Source: Benincasa hispida (taxonomy: Eukaryota; Streptophyta; Magnoliopsida; Cucurbitales; Cucurbitaceae). Taken from it: a stretch of 64,000 nucleotides of DNA. Both the position numbers and the translations under genes were made by a program. Of this stretch, positions 48,525 through 60,600 are shown piece after piece (the first letter of the stretch is position 1; each line of letters begins with the position of its first letter). Location: assembly GCF_009727055.1 (NCBI RefSeq), contig NC_052350.1, positions 25,002,093-25,066,092 on the forward strand, written 5' to 3'. A model generated the notes under the pieces. It saw only the letters and a program-made list of their open reading frames with translations. It did no database searches and was not told the DNA's origin.

Positions 48525-48670
48525 ATATACATAATTTTATTTTACAAGTTTCACATAATTTTTAAAACATTTTTTATATGGCAAGCAATGAATGATCTAG
48601 AAAAATTTCCCCTTCTCCTTCCACTTGTTTCATGTCGAGAAAAGTTTTGGCGGTTCAAGAAAGTGTATGT
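48525..48670. repeat. Dispersed direct repeat, copy 2
   Basis: Second copy of the block at 47965-48115 (TTTTACAAGTTTCACATAAT, TTTTTATATGGCAAGCAATG, CATGTCGAGAAAAGTTTTGG). The two copies flank the LINE RNase H fragment. Confidence 0.55.
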
Positions 48671-50940
48671 CGACATGTCGAGACTTTGGAAGAATTAAAA
48701 TTTTAATGCACTAAAGGTAAAGGGTACAAGATGTACATTTCATTATGGTGCATCAAGTTTGAGTTTGATGATGTCGTTTGAAAGACGATATGTCGATCAA
48801 TATACATAAAGATTATATTCTCATAGATAATTTCAATTTTACTTTTCAGGATTTTTCAAAACAATGTTGTGAATATATTTGCAAAGTTAGGGTTAAGTAT
48901 AAGGATAAATGAGGTGGAGTGAAATTGGAATCTTCATTATTATAATTGTGACCATAGACATTATTTGTAAATTACTATTTTAATCTTCTTTTTATGGGAA
49001 TATAGCATCTAAAAAGTAAATGTGGATGTGAAGTTTCGGATATTCAATTTATAACAAATTAGATGTTGACTTAAAGAAAAATATTAATGTGTTTATTATT
49101 AAGTTATGCTTAAATTAACATGAATTGATAATTACTATAATTCTACTTAATAAATTGAATTTATGTACCTACTTTTGTTATTTATTATAGTTAATCTTTT
49201 TCTTCTTTAAAAAATTATTCATGGAATGATTATTTTATATCTAAATGAAGGATTATTGCATAAAGAAACACACGTGTTTTATATAATAAGTTTAGTTTCT
49301 AAATTTTTAAGATAGAGATCTATTACACATAAATTAAATGTTTAAAAATTTATTAATCATTTGAAAAAAAAAATATCAATTATCCCTAAACTAAATGGGT
49401 TGTATCAATTTATATCATGAAAAAATAATTATATCAATTTAAACCCTAAACTTTTATGAGTGTGTCAATTTACACAATTCATTACGCTTCGTTTGGAAAA
49501 ACCTCGTGTGAAGCTTATAATTATATCAATTAATCCTCTGAGCTTCATAGATCAATCAATTTAAACTCTTTGTCAAAATTTCTTTATAGATTTCACTATG
49601 CGTTTACTCTAGTTATCCGTTTTGTAAAACTGACATATGATGAGACCTACCTATATTTAAGAATCAATATATGGATGATTTTCAAAGTTAATTATAATGA
49701 AAATGTCTAAATTGAATTACTTATGAAAAATTTAGAGTTTAATTGTCTCAAATCATAAGTTTCACATAATATTGATTGTACAAAATTTGGAAGAGGGTGT
49801 ACGTTGATAGAAAGTTCATGATTTAAATTATTACAAATATTAGTTCATGATTTAAATTGATACAACTAAAAAATTTAAGGATATAAATTAATAACTTTCA
49901 TAATAATTTTTTAAGATACAAACTGCAAAGAATAAATATGCACAACATTTAAAATGTTATGAGTAGTCAACTTTTAAAATTACATATCTGCAAATTAAGC
50001 TCAATTCAAATTCCTACTAAAAAAAGTGACAAGTTAATCAGTCAAGTTTTCTTAAAAGAAATGCAAGTAGATTTTCTCATAGGAAACATCTTATTTTGTA
50101 GTGTTACAAACTTACAATCCCACCAGACATTTTCTTTTTCTTTTCTTTTTTTCCTTAATAAAAGAAAAGCATTCAACTTTTCATCTTTATTTTAAAAATA
50201 CTGTTATTCTTTTGAAAATTGCAACATTCCCCTATAAGTTTCTTCAAAACTACATTAAAAATTTGGTAGAATTTTAAATGAAAATTAAAACTTGATATAA
50301 GAAAGAGCTCATTTCCTTTCTTTTCTCTTTAGGGTCCTAATTTTCATTCCATTTCACCATCACACCATTCCAAATCCCAATTTTTGTATAATATTCTCAT
50401 AAATTTCTACTTCAATGGTAGTTTTGTAGTTTTAAATCATTTATGAAAGGCTAGACATAATATTACAATTTTATAAAATATAGGGGCATTTTGTTAAACA
50501 AAGCGAAGATTCAGAAGTACTTTTTGTAATTCAGCAAAGATGAAAGTTCCAACTTTGAGCCCTCCAAAGTGAGAAGTTTGACTTTTATGTTTAAATAAAA
50601 AAAATGGTCATTAAAATTCAATACAAAGTATCATCATGTGAGAAAAGCTGCTCAAAAAACGAGACAACCGACAGCGGAAGTTGCAAGTCATCACCCCCCA
50701 CCAAACCAACAGAAAAAGGGAAAAGTTAAAGGGTATAGTACAGATCAGATCATAATGAAGCACTAACCTTATAAATTAAAATAGAGTATTAATCCAGAAC
50801 TAGAAGTAGTAAGTGTTACAATCTGCAGAATTAATATATACAAATTACAAAGTACAGTTCAACACACAGCCAGCATAATTAGAGGGTTCACATTTCATTT
50901 TAAAGAACCAGCATAAAATGATATAAACTAAGTTCATCTA
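48671..50940. other. AT-rich intergenic; possible MITE-like repeat 49310-49900
   Basis: No gene is supported. The phrases TATCAATTTAAACCCTAAAC and TCATGATTTAAATTGATACAA recur in both orientations between 49400 and 49890, and similar phrases occur at 44330-44510. A decayed inverted-repeat element is possible but no ends are visible. Confidence 0.4.
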
Positions 50941-52850
50941 TGCTTGAAGGGAATGAATGCCCTGCACAAAAACAAAATACCAATTAAATAAGAGATCCTG
51001 GTATACAAAATATTACATATTCTGCACTTTAACAAGTCAATGTAATTAAAATTTAAAAGCAAAAGAAACAAAGTTCAGGGAATCTACTTTTTTGCATAGA
51101 AATCAAAAACCAGACAAATGAGAATTCACTAATTTCTTTATGAGCAATAATGAAGTTGAAGATGGCTTGAGATCACAGCATTGCCTGCCAAACACATTAA
51201 AAGAAACACAACTCAAGCTAAATGATTCTTTTGGAAAAGGTATATTGGAGGTTACAAGATACTTTTCTAGAACCTGAGATTGACAATGTACATTCAGATA
51301 ACATCCATGTTATATGCCCGCAATGTAGCAAACTAAAGCTATTCACATCCTCTAGTTTTCTCTTCTATCAAAAATCTCGAGATTAGGGAGAAAGATGACA
51401 GTGGAGGGGAGACGTATAAAGGGAAAAAAGAGGATATATAAAGTTGGAAAGTTTTGTGGTGGACACAGATTACAATGTGAGATGTAGATTGTTGCTTCCT
51501 TCGACTTTTTATATGAAGAAGAATCTACATCTTACCCTACCTGGTCCAACTTCCACTCCGAATTTGTACTTCAATCTTTAAAAATGAAATTTCCAGAAGG
51601 TTGATATTGGCCCGAGAAACCACCATAACAAAGTACAAGGCTGCTTTTGCGGTAATGAAGAGGAACATGATATTTAAATAGCAATGGACTTGAACCCTTG
51701 ACATACGAATTTTGATCTTGGGAATGTAAGACAGTAGCATGGAAACAAAACTTCACGAATCTGACTATCAAATCATTAAATCTTTGGGATAATTCTTCAA
51801 TTGTTTTTTTTCCTTTTTCTAACTACTTCTAAATTTATTGTCATCATCAAGAATTCGAATTTCAACTTTCTATTTGATCTCTCTATGAAGCTTTACCTCT
51901 TTTTTTCTTTTGCTAAGCATCATCTTCTTTCTGTTTGTTTTATGTCTGTAGTTCCTTGATTATTTCAGCTTACTAGCAAGCAAACGCCGTTTGAAATTCA
52001 CAGGTTACAAGGTCTATTCATAATAATAAATACTACATAGTAAAAACTGGATTCTTCTGGGTTGGATACATTTTTTGGTCTAGTGTGCAACAAATTCAGC
52101 TAAAACACCAATACTGTATTTAATATCATTTAATAATACGGGATTTGTCATTGTATGATTGTCCTTAATGGCTTATGTTCTTATTAAACTCCTTCCTTTT
52201 CAAATTGCAACGCCAGCACCTTTTCAACCTTAGAACACCCCGTTGTTAAATCCAAAAATAGAAAAAGATCTCATTCATCAATGAGGCTGATTTAACAAAG
52301 GCCACCAAGTAACTTTATTCCTTAAACTATTGCCAAAACTAGCCAGCTGGCGATAATTAATATATTTACAAGGTGATCCAGCAGATGTAACACAAAGAAA
52401 GTTTCCCTTTCGCAACGTCAGGAAACTAGAATTTTCTCGTATCATTATAAATACTGGGAGCTTTAGCAGAAAAATATACCTTATATAACATCTCAAGTTA
52501 GTCAGGGTATAATCAAGAGAACCTCGAACTAGGCACAGTATGAATATGAAGTAAATATACAGAATCCGTTCAAAATTCATGGATATTGAAGATAGAATCC
52601 AATCCACTTAAAAGAGAAGACATCAGAAAATTAAAACCAACAGCGTCCTGTTTCTAAAGAATCTAATCCATGCAAAGACTGAAAACATTACCTTCAACCC
52701 CACAATCACAAAGCACTTATAAAAATTAGGTAAAATGTCTACTTCACTAGTAACAACAAATCCCAAAATTACTCCTAAGATCTCAATCCTAACAGTGGAA
52801 TTAGCAGTAAAAGAAGAAGCAGAAAAGCAAACTGAAGAAACCCAAACCTC
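50941..52850 (-). other. Downstream region of the DUF538 gene, possible 3' UTR intron
   Basis: No coding sequence is seen. On the minus strand a donor-like GAAG|GTAATG near 52690 and an acceptor-like TTTTTGTGCAG|GG near 50962 could bound an intron in the 3' UTR of the gene at 52851-53312. This is speculative without transcript data. Confidence 0.3.
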
Positions 52851-53312
52851 TTACGAATCAGACCGACGGCCTTCACACACTGGGCTCTCGTTGAAACTCT
52901 TAGACGGGTACTTAGCAGTGATCAACCCAACCTCGAAAACCAAATCCTCGCCGGTAGACCTAATAGCAGTAATCGACCACCACTGGAACAAAGCGCGAAC
53001 ACGAATCCCATCAAGATTGTGGATCCGACCCTTTGCAATCTTACCGGTGACAACCCTAGAGAAGGAAGCCACATAGTTGTCTGGTGGAAGTGTGAACTTG
53101 CAGGAATCACCGAGGTCCAGAGAGAAGTCACCGGAGGTTTCGTTGATGGTGTAGGTGGAGACGGAGGAGGGGAGAAGGCCGAAGGGAAATCCGTAATCGG
53201 CGAGGCGAGCGTGAGCGGCGGAGGGTGGGATTTTTAGGTCTTTGGAGTCAATGGATTGAGTGGAAAGAGAAACAAGGGCTGAGACGAGAAAGAGAAGGAA
53301 GATGGATTTCAT
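52851..53312 (-). CDS. DUF538 family secreted protein
   Basis: Single-exon gene, 153 aa, ATG at 53312. Residues 1 to about 20 (MKSIFLLFLVSALVSLSTQS) form a hydrophobic signal peptide. The rest is one DUF538 domain with the family landmarks: a short helix, then LADYGFPFGLLPSSV (residues about 37-51) and YTINETSGDFSLDLGDSC, followed by regular beta-strand spacing (KFTLPPDNYVASFSRVVTGK, then IRVRALFQWWSITAI and LVFEVGLITAKYPSKSFNESP). Length and layout match typical plant members of 150-180 aa. DUF538 proteins are plant-specific, related in fold to bactericidal/permeability-increasing proteins and linked to stress, trichomes or chlorophyll breakdown in some studies. The substrate of this one is unknown. 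The frame is uninterrupted and GC-richer than its surroundings. The opposite-strand frame at 53019-53237 is its shadow. Confidence 0.92.
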   Translation of the reverse strand: MKSIFLLFLVSALVSLSTQSIDSKDLKIPPSAAHARLADYGFPFGLLPSSVSTYTINETSGDFSLDLGDSCKFTLPPDNYVASFSRVVTGKIAKGRIHNLDGIRVRALFQWWSITAIRSTGEDLVFEVGLITAKYPSKSFNESPVCEGRRSDS

Positions 53313-53933
53313 GGTGAGGTTCTTCTACGTTCTACCTGTGATCGTCCTCTGAATCAAAATCAAATGCTGTTTGGTTTCAGATTTTCGAAATCACTGAGAT
53401 TTGTTGTTTCTTTCCAGTTCTTGACTAGTTCGTGATGGCTACGCAACTGTTCTCTCTTCCACAAAGGACAGCCTCCTGATGGGGCGATGAAATACTTTGA
53501 CCTGGTAAACGACGTCGTGGCATTGGGTATTTTATTCAATTGTTTTCGTTCAAGATATTTCTCTTGTTTTGTAAACAAATTGCAATTTATTTATTTATTG
53601 TGGAATAGAAGTCAACGAAATTAAGGTCCACATTACATATTCACCACACACGTTTTGGGATTATTTTTCAAGGTTAGTTTTCAGTAATTTTGTTTTCTAT
53701 TGAGCAATTAATCATGAACTTCTCCGTATTGTTTTCTTTTTTGCTTCTTTGACAATATTTCGCTGTTGATTGCCCTTCACCATTTCTTTTACTTTTTTTT
53801 TTCTTTTTATAACTTATATATATCTATATGAAGATAGTTAAATCTAATATAGAACACATACAAATCAAGCATGATATCGTAATATCACGAATGATAAGAA
53901 TGCAAACTAAATAGTAAAAAAAGAGATGGACAT
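53313..53933. other. DUF538 gene promoter region and spacer
   Basis: About 620 bp between the DUF538 start codon and the LTR at 53934. The sequence near 53313-53540 is of mixed composition and should hold the promoter, transcribed leftward; no TATA box could be fixed with confidence. The rest is T-rich spacer. Confidence 0.45.
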
Positions 53934-54509
53934 TGTTATGGGTAATATACTCAAACTAAAGGGCAAAAGTGACATTACGAGAAAAGAGGGCAACAATAGC
54001 AACTATAGATAAGCAAATGACTGGGTTGAAGCGTTTTTGGGTCGAATGGGCCAGGTTGACCTCACAAGTGCCAAGCTCGAGCACACAAGATCAGGTCTCA
54101 TGGGCTTGGGTACGACCCATGCGGACCTCCAAAGATAGGAAAACACGATTCGAAGCAAGTTCATTTGACTAGGCCAGCAAGAATGAATCTTCCAAACATA
54201 CTAAACCTTAGGGGAAAAAGGAGATCCGAGAAGATTTAGGAAGAAACCCTAAGAAGGAAAAGCACACGACCATAACCTATTAAATAAGGGAGAAAGGAGA
54301 CGAATAAGGTAAGTAATTTCTCTGCCCAAAACTCTATTAACAATGCATCTCCATGCTTCCTAACTTAAGCATTAGAGTGTGTGGTCTACACCACACTAGT
54401 GTGCAGTCCTTTATTGGTTTGCAAATGAGCTCTCATTCCAAAAGTACAAATTTACCGTTGTTGACAATTTAGAGGTCAGTCCAACCTACTTAATCAAATT
54501 TTAGCATCA
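53934..54509 (+). mobile_element. Tat-like gypsy 5' LTR with primer-binding site
   Basis: Begins TGTTATGGGTAATATAC and ends near TTTTAGCATCA at about 54509. Directly after it comes TGGATGACGTCGTCTATGGG, close to the TTTGGCGCCGTCTGTGGGGA seen after the 5' LTR of Tat-lineage elements. A TATA-like TATTAAATAAGG lies near 54280. The start is a judgement by TG and length. Confidence 0.5.
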
Positions 54510-56823
54510 ATGGATGACGTCGTCTATGGGGAAGAATACTCACTTACTGACCAAGAAAGATCTAGAGTTCCTAAACAAGAATGAGTAGGAGATTTAAGAA
54601 CATGAATTTAGACGGAGAAGATTCTAATCGAGATTACCACCTCAAGCGAGTATGTTAGGTTGAAGCTCCTCAACCTCGACCTAAAGAAAAATGAGCAAAG
54701 GAAAAGTACAACAACCTAGAGACGAAGGTGAATGGAATTGGGCATAATGTTGTTCGATTGCTAAAACTCATTGATTAACAAGGTCAATTAAATAAAAATC
54801 CTATGAACGAGCTTGTTCGAGATCCAACAAAAAGAAAGGTGCCAATGTTAGAAACTGTGGGGGAATCACATCTCCACCAGTCGAAGCTGATAGGACGCAA
54901 GGTGCAGGGAGTGAAGCAATAGCTGGAGGGAGAGAATAATACCAAAAGCCTCAAGCAAAAGAACCAGAATGAGAAGAGTGAGCGAGAAAGAAGAAGTAGA
55001 GCAAGGGAAGCCACAAGAAAAAATAAAGGTTTAAAGTCCATAGTGCACGTATTTTCAAAAAGCAACCGTTGAAGTCGAGGTCAAGGCTGAGCCTCTTATT
55101 AAAAGACGATGTCAATTAAGAATCTCCCAAAAAACAGATATTCTTAGCTGGATTGAAAAAAAAATGCAAAAAATTCAAAAACAGAGTTTGAGGCTGAGGC
55201 CAAAGAAGTGCCTTAGATTGCAGATCTACAGAAGATGCAAAAAGAAATAGGACATCTACATGGGGGGAAGGGGGATATGCGCAAGTAGACTCTCCATTTA
55301 TCGATGAAATAATGGAAGATGAGGTCCCTTCAAAGTTCAAGGTTTCATCAATTAAGTAATATGATAGGAATAAGGACCTGATAAACACCTAGATTCATAC
55401 CGATCTTGGATGGAATTACATGGGGTACGTTATGCTATAAAATATAGGGCATTCTCTTTTACCTTCCTTTTCCCAATTGGGCCAGCCGAAGAGTGATTTA
55501 GAAAATTGAAAAGAAAATCCATAGGGTTCTTTAAAGAATTGGTTAGGGAATTTGTTACACAATTTTTAGGGGGGCGAGATCAACGACAGTCGACAACGCA
55601 TCTCTTGATGATAAAACAGGATTCAAGAGAAACCCTAAAAGAGTACATTGCATGATTTAACAATGAATCCTTGCAGGTAGAAGGATATACTGACTCAATA
55701 GCCTTGCTGGCTATAGTAAATAGGTTATGTGACATAAAAAAACTTTGTAATATCCTCGAAAAAGGGAAGCAAAATCATATATAGAATTGGTTACTTGAAC
55801 ACAAAAGTATATGGGTGTAGAGGAGTTACTACATTCAAAAGGAAGTATAAATGAGCCAAGAAGAAGGTCACCATAACCTTAGCCTAGGGATAGAGGGAGT
55901 TTAACTGAGAGGACGCAATATGAGGTAAAAAGGTGCAAAGTGGAAGACTAGGATCGACCATGGTTTACTAATGCATTGAGGTTGGAAAAGTGCACGCCAA
56001 CCATTCTCCCGGTAGAATAGATTGTCATGGAGATAAAAACATATGAACCTTTTGAGAGAGCCAGAGTAGATGAAAATTGGACCACATCGTAGGTACAAAC
56101 AAAAATACTACTTCTTTCATTGAGATGAAAGGCATATGACCAAGGATTGTATACAATTGAAGGATGAGACCGAATCCATAATCTGTAATAGGTTTTTGAG
56201 CGAATTTGTCAAAGACACAGGTGAGAGACGGCAAAGTCGACCCTGTCAACAGAGAAGTCGAGGCCAACTAGAATTAACCCAGATGATGAAGAATGGTGAC
56301 AACCATTAAGAGAGGTCAGAGTGATCCATAGAGAATCAGCTAGAGGTGATTCAGGCAAGCAACGAAAGTAATGGCCTATGAAGCAAAATAAGAGCCAAGA
56401 GGTTTCCAGTACATTATCTACAAGTAAAGGCTTTGAGACAAGTCCTTGAGTTCAATAGAGAAGAAGCACAAGCTCTTCACCAGCCATACAATGTTGCATT
56501 GGTTTATTACTTTGATAATAGCTAATGTGAAAATCATCAGGTTTTGGTTGACGGTGGAAGTTTTGCAGATGTACTAACCTTAGAAGCATTCAACAAGATG
56601 AGGTTGAATAGAGAACAATTGAGAAGGCATGTGACTCCACTAGTAGGGTTAGGTAGAGAGAAAGTAGGGCCAGAAGGAAGCATCAAACTACCCGTAATGT
56701 TTGGGGAAGATCCAAAGTCAGTGGTATGGATGGTAAAATTTTAGTTGTGAATCGGCCATCATCTTACACCATGATATTGGAAAGGCCAATGTTGCATGAG
56801 CTAGAAGCAGTTCCATAAACCTA
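54510..56823 (+). pseudogene. Tat-like Ty3/gypsy gag-protease relic
   Basis: In order: gag domain FKELVREFVTQFLGGRDQRQ followed by TTHLLMIKQDSRETLKEYIA and YTDSIALLAIV (55530-55720), with a stop where the family has Arg/Ser; the pre-protease zinc-binding-like FH.DERHMTKDCIQLKDE near 56112-56160, damaged by a stop; and the protease VDGGSFADVLTLEAFNKM with PLVGLGREKVGPEGSIKLPV (56544-56744), continuing after a stop as VVNRPSSYTMILERPMLHEL (to about 56810). The DGG active-site triad is present (family form DGGSS, here DGGSF). Everything beyond the protease was cut off by the copia LTR at 56824, so reverse transcriptase is missing. Confidence 0.75.
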
Positions 56824-57538
56824 TGTTGGGTTTGCTTTCTTGTGATTATGAACTGAAAAGCCCAAATGATGAATTGTAGGCCCTGTTTGCTGATCCAACT
56901 CGTGAATCCAAGTTATTTTGCTCCAATTAAATTGGTTTGGCCCTGTTTGCTGATCCAACTCGTGAATCCAAGTTATTTTGCTCCAATTAAATTGGTTTAG
57001 GAAAACTTAGACCTTCTTTGTCCACGATCTTCCAGCTGATGTGCTCCACATGGAAAACCCCACTGACGTTTGCCTGATGGAAGTGAATGACTATCTTTAT
57101 TCTGATGGGATTTCAGAACAATTAATTTCTTTCTCTCTCTCGTTCTCTCTATCGTTTTCCTGAAATTTTCTAACCCTAATCTTTCTTTCTGTTTGTTTCG
57201 AGCGATTGCTTGTGTAAACGAAGATGATGAAGAACATGCAATCTTGTAGAAGAAAAGAGAAGGAAGAGATCTACACGATGATATATGTGGTTCGGCAAAT
57301 GATACCTACATCCATGGGAAGGAGAGAAAATTTTATTCAAGAGCTAATTCACACCTTTTTTCTTTTTACAAATTTCAAGCTTTCTTGAAGCTTTTGTATA
57401 TTGTTGCTACGAATTTGTAAATGATGAGTATTTATACAATTTTTTTGATACAAGTAGTTACAATAAAAAACTGTAAAAGATAAAGAAATGTGAACAGCTG
57501 TTGAATATATGGTTGAATGTTTGAGCTTATTTACTTTA
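56824..57538 (-). repeat. Copia 3' LTR with 60-bp duplication
   Basis: Plus-strand ends are TGTTGGGTTTG and ACTTTA (mutated from CTTCA, which survives in the partner). The U5-type signature GCCGAACCACATATATC lies on the minus strand near 57280-57297. A perfect 60-bp direct duplication at 56879-56938/56939-56998 makes it longer than its partner. Confidence 0.8.
56879..56998. repeat. Perfect 60-bp tandem duplication
   Basis: Two identical units starting GGCCCTGTTTGCTGATCC at 56879 and 56939. The partner LTR has a single unit (61718-61777). Identity is complete over 60 bases, so the duplication is recent or artefactual. Confidence 0.9.
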
Positions 57539-57641
57539 AATCTCCACCTTAAGCTCAACATGCAAGCTCTTCTCCTTCTAGATTTGACATGTCTTCACCC
57601 TTTTACAGGAAGTTGGAAGTCGATCTGACCAAGACAGTTTG

Positions 57642-60600
57642 CTAGCTTGAGCTTCGGACAGGTTTGGTAAGCATGTCAACAGCATTCTCGCTGGTATGAA
57701 CTTTTAGCACTTCGACTTCACCTTTTTTTATTCCGTCTCTTACAAAGAGATATTTAATATCTATGTGTTTGGTCCTTGAATGGTATTGAGGGTTTTTGGA
57801 TAGATGAATGGCTCTTTGGATATCACAGTAGATCTTTACTACTGTTTGATTAATACCAAAGTTCTTTATGAACCCCTTTAACCACAATGCTTCTTTTATT
57901 GCTTCTGATAAAGCCATGTACTCTGCTTCTGTGGTTGATAATGCTGTGATTGACTGCAAATTTGCTTTCCAACACAATAAATTTGGACCATATAAAAATA
58001 GATAACCTGTTAATGATCTTCTTTTATCTTGGTCACCTGTAAAATCTGAATCAACATATCCATATAGCTCTAAATCCATTTCTTTTGTACTTTGATATGT
58101 TAATTTTGACTGTTTAGACCAAATTAGTTATCTTAAAATCCATTTTATTGCTTCCTAGTGCCTTTTTCTAGGGTTAGACATGTATCTACTGACAAGACTA
58201 GTGCTGTATGATAGGTCTGGTCTAGTAGATATCATTAGATACATTAGACTCCCTACTACTTAATTGTATGAAATTAATTGTATTTGAGTCAAATGTTCTA
58301 TGTTTGTTTCCTTTGATGAGTTTTTTGAGGAAAGTTTAAAATGACTAGCAATAGGTATAGTGGCAGGTTTTGCATTAGACATATTAAATCTGTTAATAAC
58401 TTTTTCACAATAGCTTAATTGACTAATGATTAGAATAAAGGAAGCCATATCTCTTTTAATTTCAATCCCAAAGATCTTTTTAGACTGACCCAAATCCTCC
58501 ATGTTAAACTCTCTCTTTAGGAGATTTTTGACATGAATTAAATCCTCCTTAGATTTTCCTGCTAGTAGCATATCACCAACATAGAGTAGTAGATAGACTT
58601 TGTCCTTATAGGTAGTTGAATTAATATAAGAACAAATATCACAAGAACTTCTTTGAAATCCAATACTCTCTATGTAATCATTAAATCTTATGTACTAGCA
58701 TCTAAGAGATTGTTTAAGACCATATATAGACTTGTTTAAGAGGCAGTATAGGTCTTCCTTCCTTCTTTCTTCAAACCCTTTAGGTTGAACCATATAGATA
58801 ACCTCTTCTAGATTTCCATGAAGGAAAGCTATTTTAACATCTAGCTGATCTAGTTCAAGGTTGTACTGAGCAACTAGTGATAAAAGAAGTCTAATAGAGG
58901 TTTGTTTTACTACTGGTGAAAAAATTTCAGAATAGTCTATGCCTTCCCTTTGGGTAAACCCCTTAGCCACTAGCCTTGCCTTGTACCTAGGCTTTTCTTC
59001 TTTAGTAGAACCCTCCTTTAGTTTATATATCCACTTAGAGGCTATAGGTTTGCATCCTTTAGGAAGAGAGGCTAGGATCTAAGTATTATTGACAGTGAGT
59101 GATTCCATTTCTTCACACATAGCTTGAATCTAAGACCTAGCATTAGGACAATTTATTGCCTCTTCAAAAGTAGTTGGCTCTTGGTCATTAGGAGCTATTG
59201 TGGCATTTAGGACTAAGTTCATGTAATTAGTTTCAGTATACCTAGCTAGAGGAACTATCACTCTTCTTTGTCTATCCCTAGACAAAGAATACTGACTTAA
59301 ATCAGGTACAACTTTAGTATTCTCAGTATGCTCATTTGAGTTTTCCTCTTCTTCTTCTTCAGTTTCATTAGGAGGGCTATGACTAGTGGAAGAATCTTTA
59401 GGTGTCTTCACCTCAATCCTAGTAGTACTAGGGCTTTTAGAAACTTCATAAGTTGTCTTTTCTTTTTGTATAAACATCTCTTTTTTTCTAAAAGTGACAT
59501 CCCTGCTTATGAAAAACCTTTTCTCAATAGGATTCCATATCTTAAAGCCTTTAACACTTTCAAGAACCCAACAAACATACACTTTACTGCCCTAGACTTT
59601 AGTTTCCCCTGATTTTGGTGAATATAGCCAACACATCTAAATACCCTTAGATTTTCTAGGTTAGGTGGATGTGTTGTCCATTTTTCCTCAAGAGTTAGAA
59701 AGTTTAGGGAGGAATGAGGACACCTATTTAAGGTATACACGGTGTAGCTTGCAGTCTCAACCCAATACTTTTCACTAAGGATTGCATCTAAGAGAAGACA
59801 TCTAACCCTTTCCATGACTGTTCTATTTAGTCTTTCAGCAACTCCATTATGTTGAGGAGTAAATCTAACAGTCCTATGCCTAATTATTCCTGTTTCTTTA
59901 CAGAACTTGTTAAACTCTTTACTACAAAATTCCAGTCCATTGTCAATTCTTAGGTATTTAATTTCTTTAGAAGTTTGCTTCTCTATCACGAGTTTTCATT
60001 CCTTAAACCTATCAAACACTTGGTCTTTAGTTTTAAGGAAGTAGACCCAACTTTTTCTAGAGAGGTCATCAGTAAAAGAAAGTAAATACTTTGAACCACT
60101 TAAGCTAGGTGTAGGAGCTAGACCCCATAGGTCAGAGTGAATATAATCTAGGATAGCTTTTGTGGTGCGTTGTGCTTTAGTGAAACTTTACCTTGTGGCT
60201 TTTCCTAAAACACACTGTTCACAAAAGATTAGATTTTCTAAGAGACCTTTAGGTAAAATCCCTTGTTTAGATAGGGCTTCTAGGCCTTTAGCACTAATGT
60301 GAGACAATCTCTTGTGCCAAACATCAGCCTATGTGATCTCATTTGTGGTGGTAACATATGCCCCTGTCATCATTTCAACTCCTTTGACCACAAATAAGTC
60401 ATTTATCTTTTCCTCAACTAGTATCATCTTAGAATCTTTTAGCACTTCAAGGGTTCCTCCTTTACCCCTGTACTCACACCCAATTGTATCAAGCATACCT
60501 AAGGAGATTAGATTTCTCTTAAGAAGTGGAACATATCTCACATTCCTAAGAAGTTTAATAGTTCCATCCTCAAGTTTCATAGAAACAGAGCCAATACCTT

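Noticed and set aside
52735..53237. Plus-strand frames of 113 and 72 aa
   Set aside because: They overlap the DUF538 gene or its downstream region on the opposite strand and resemble no family.
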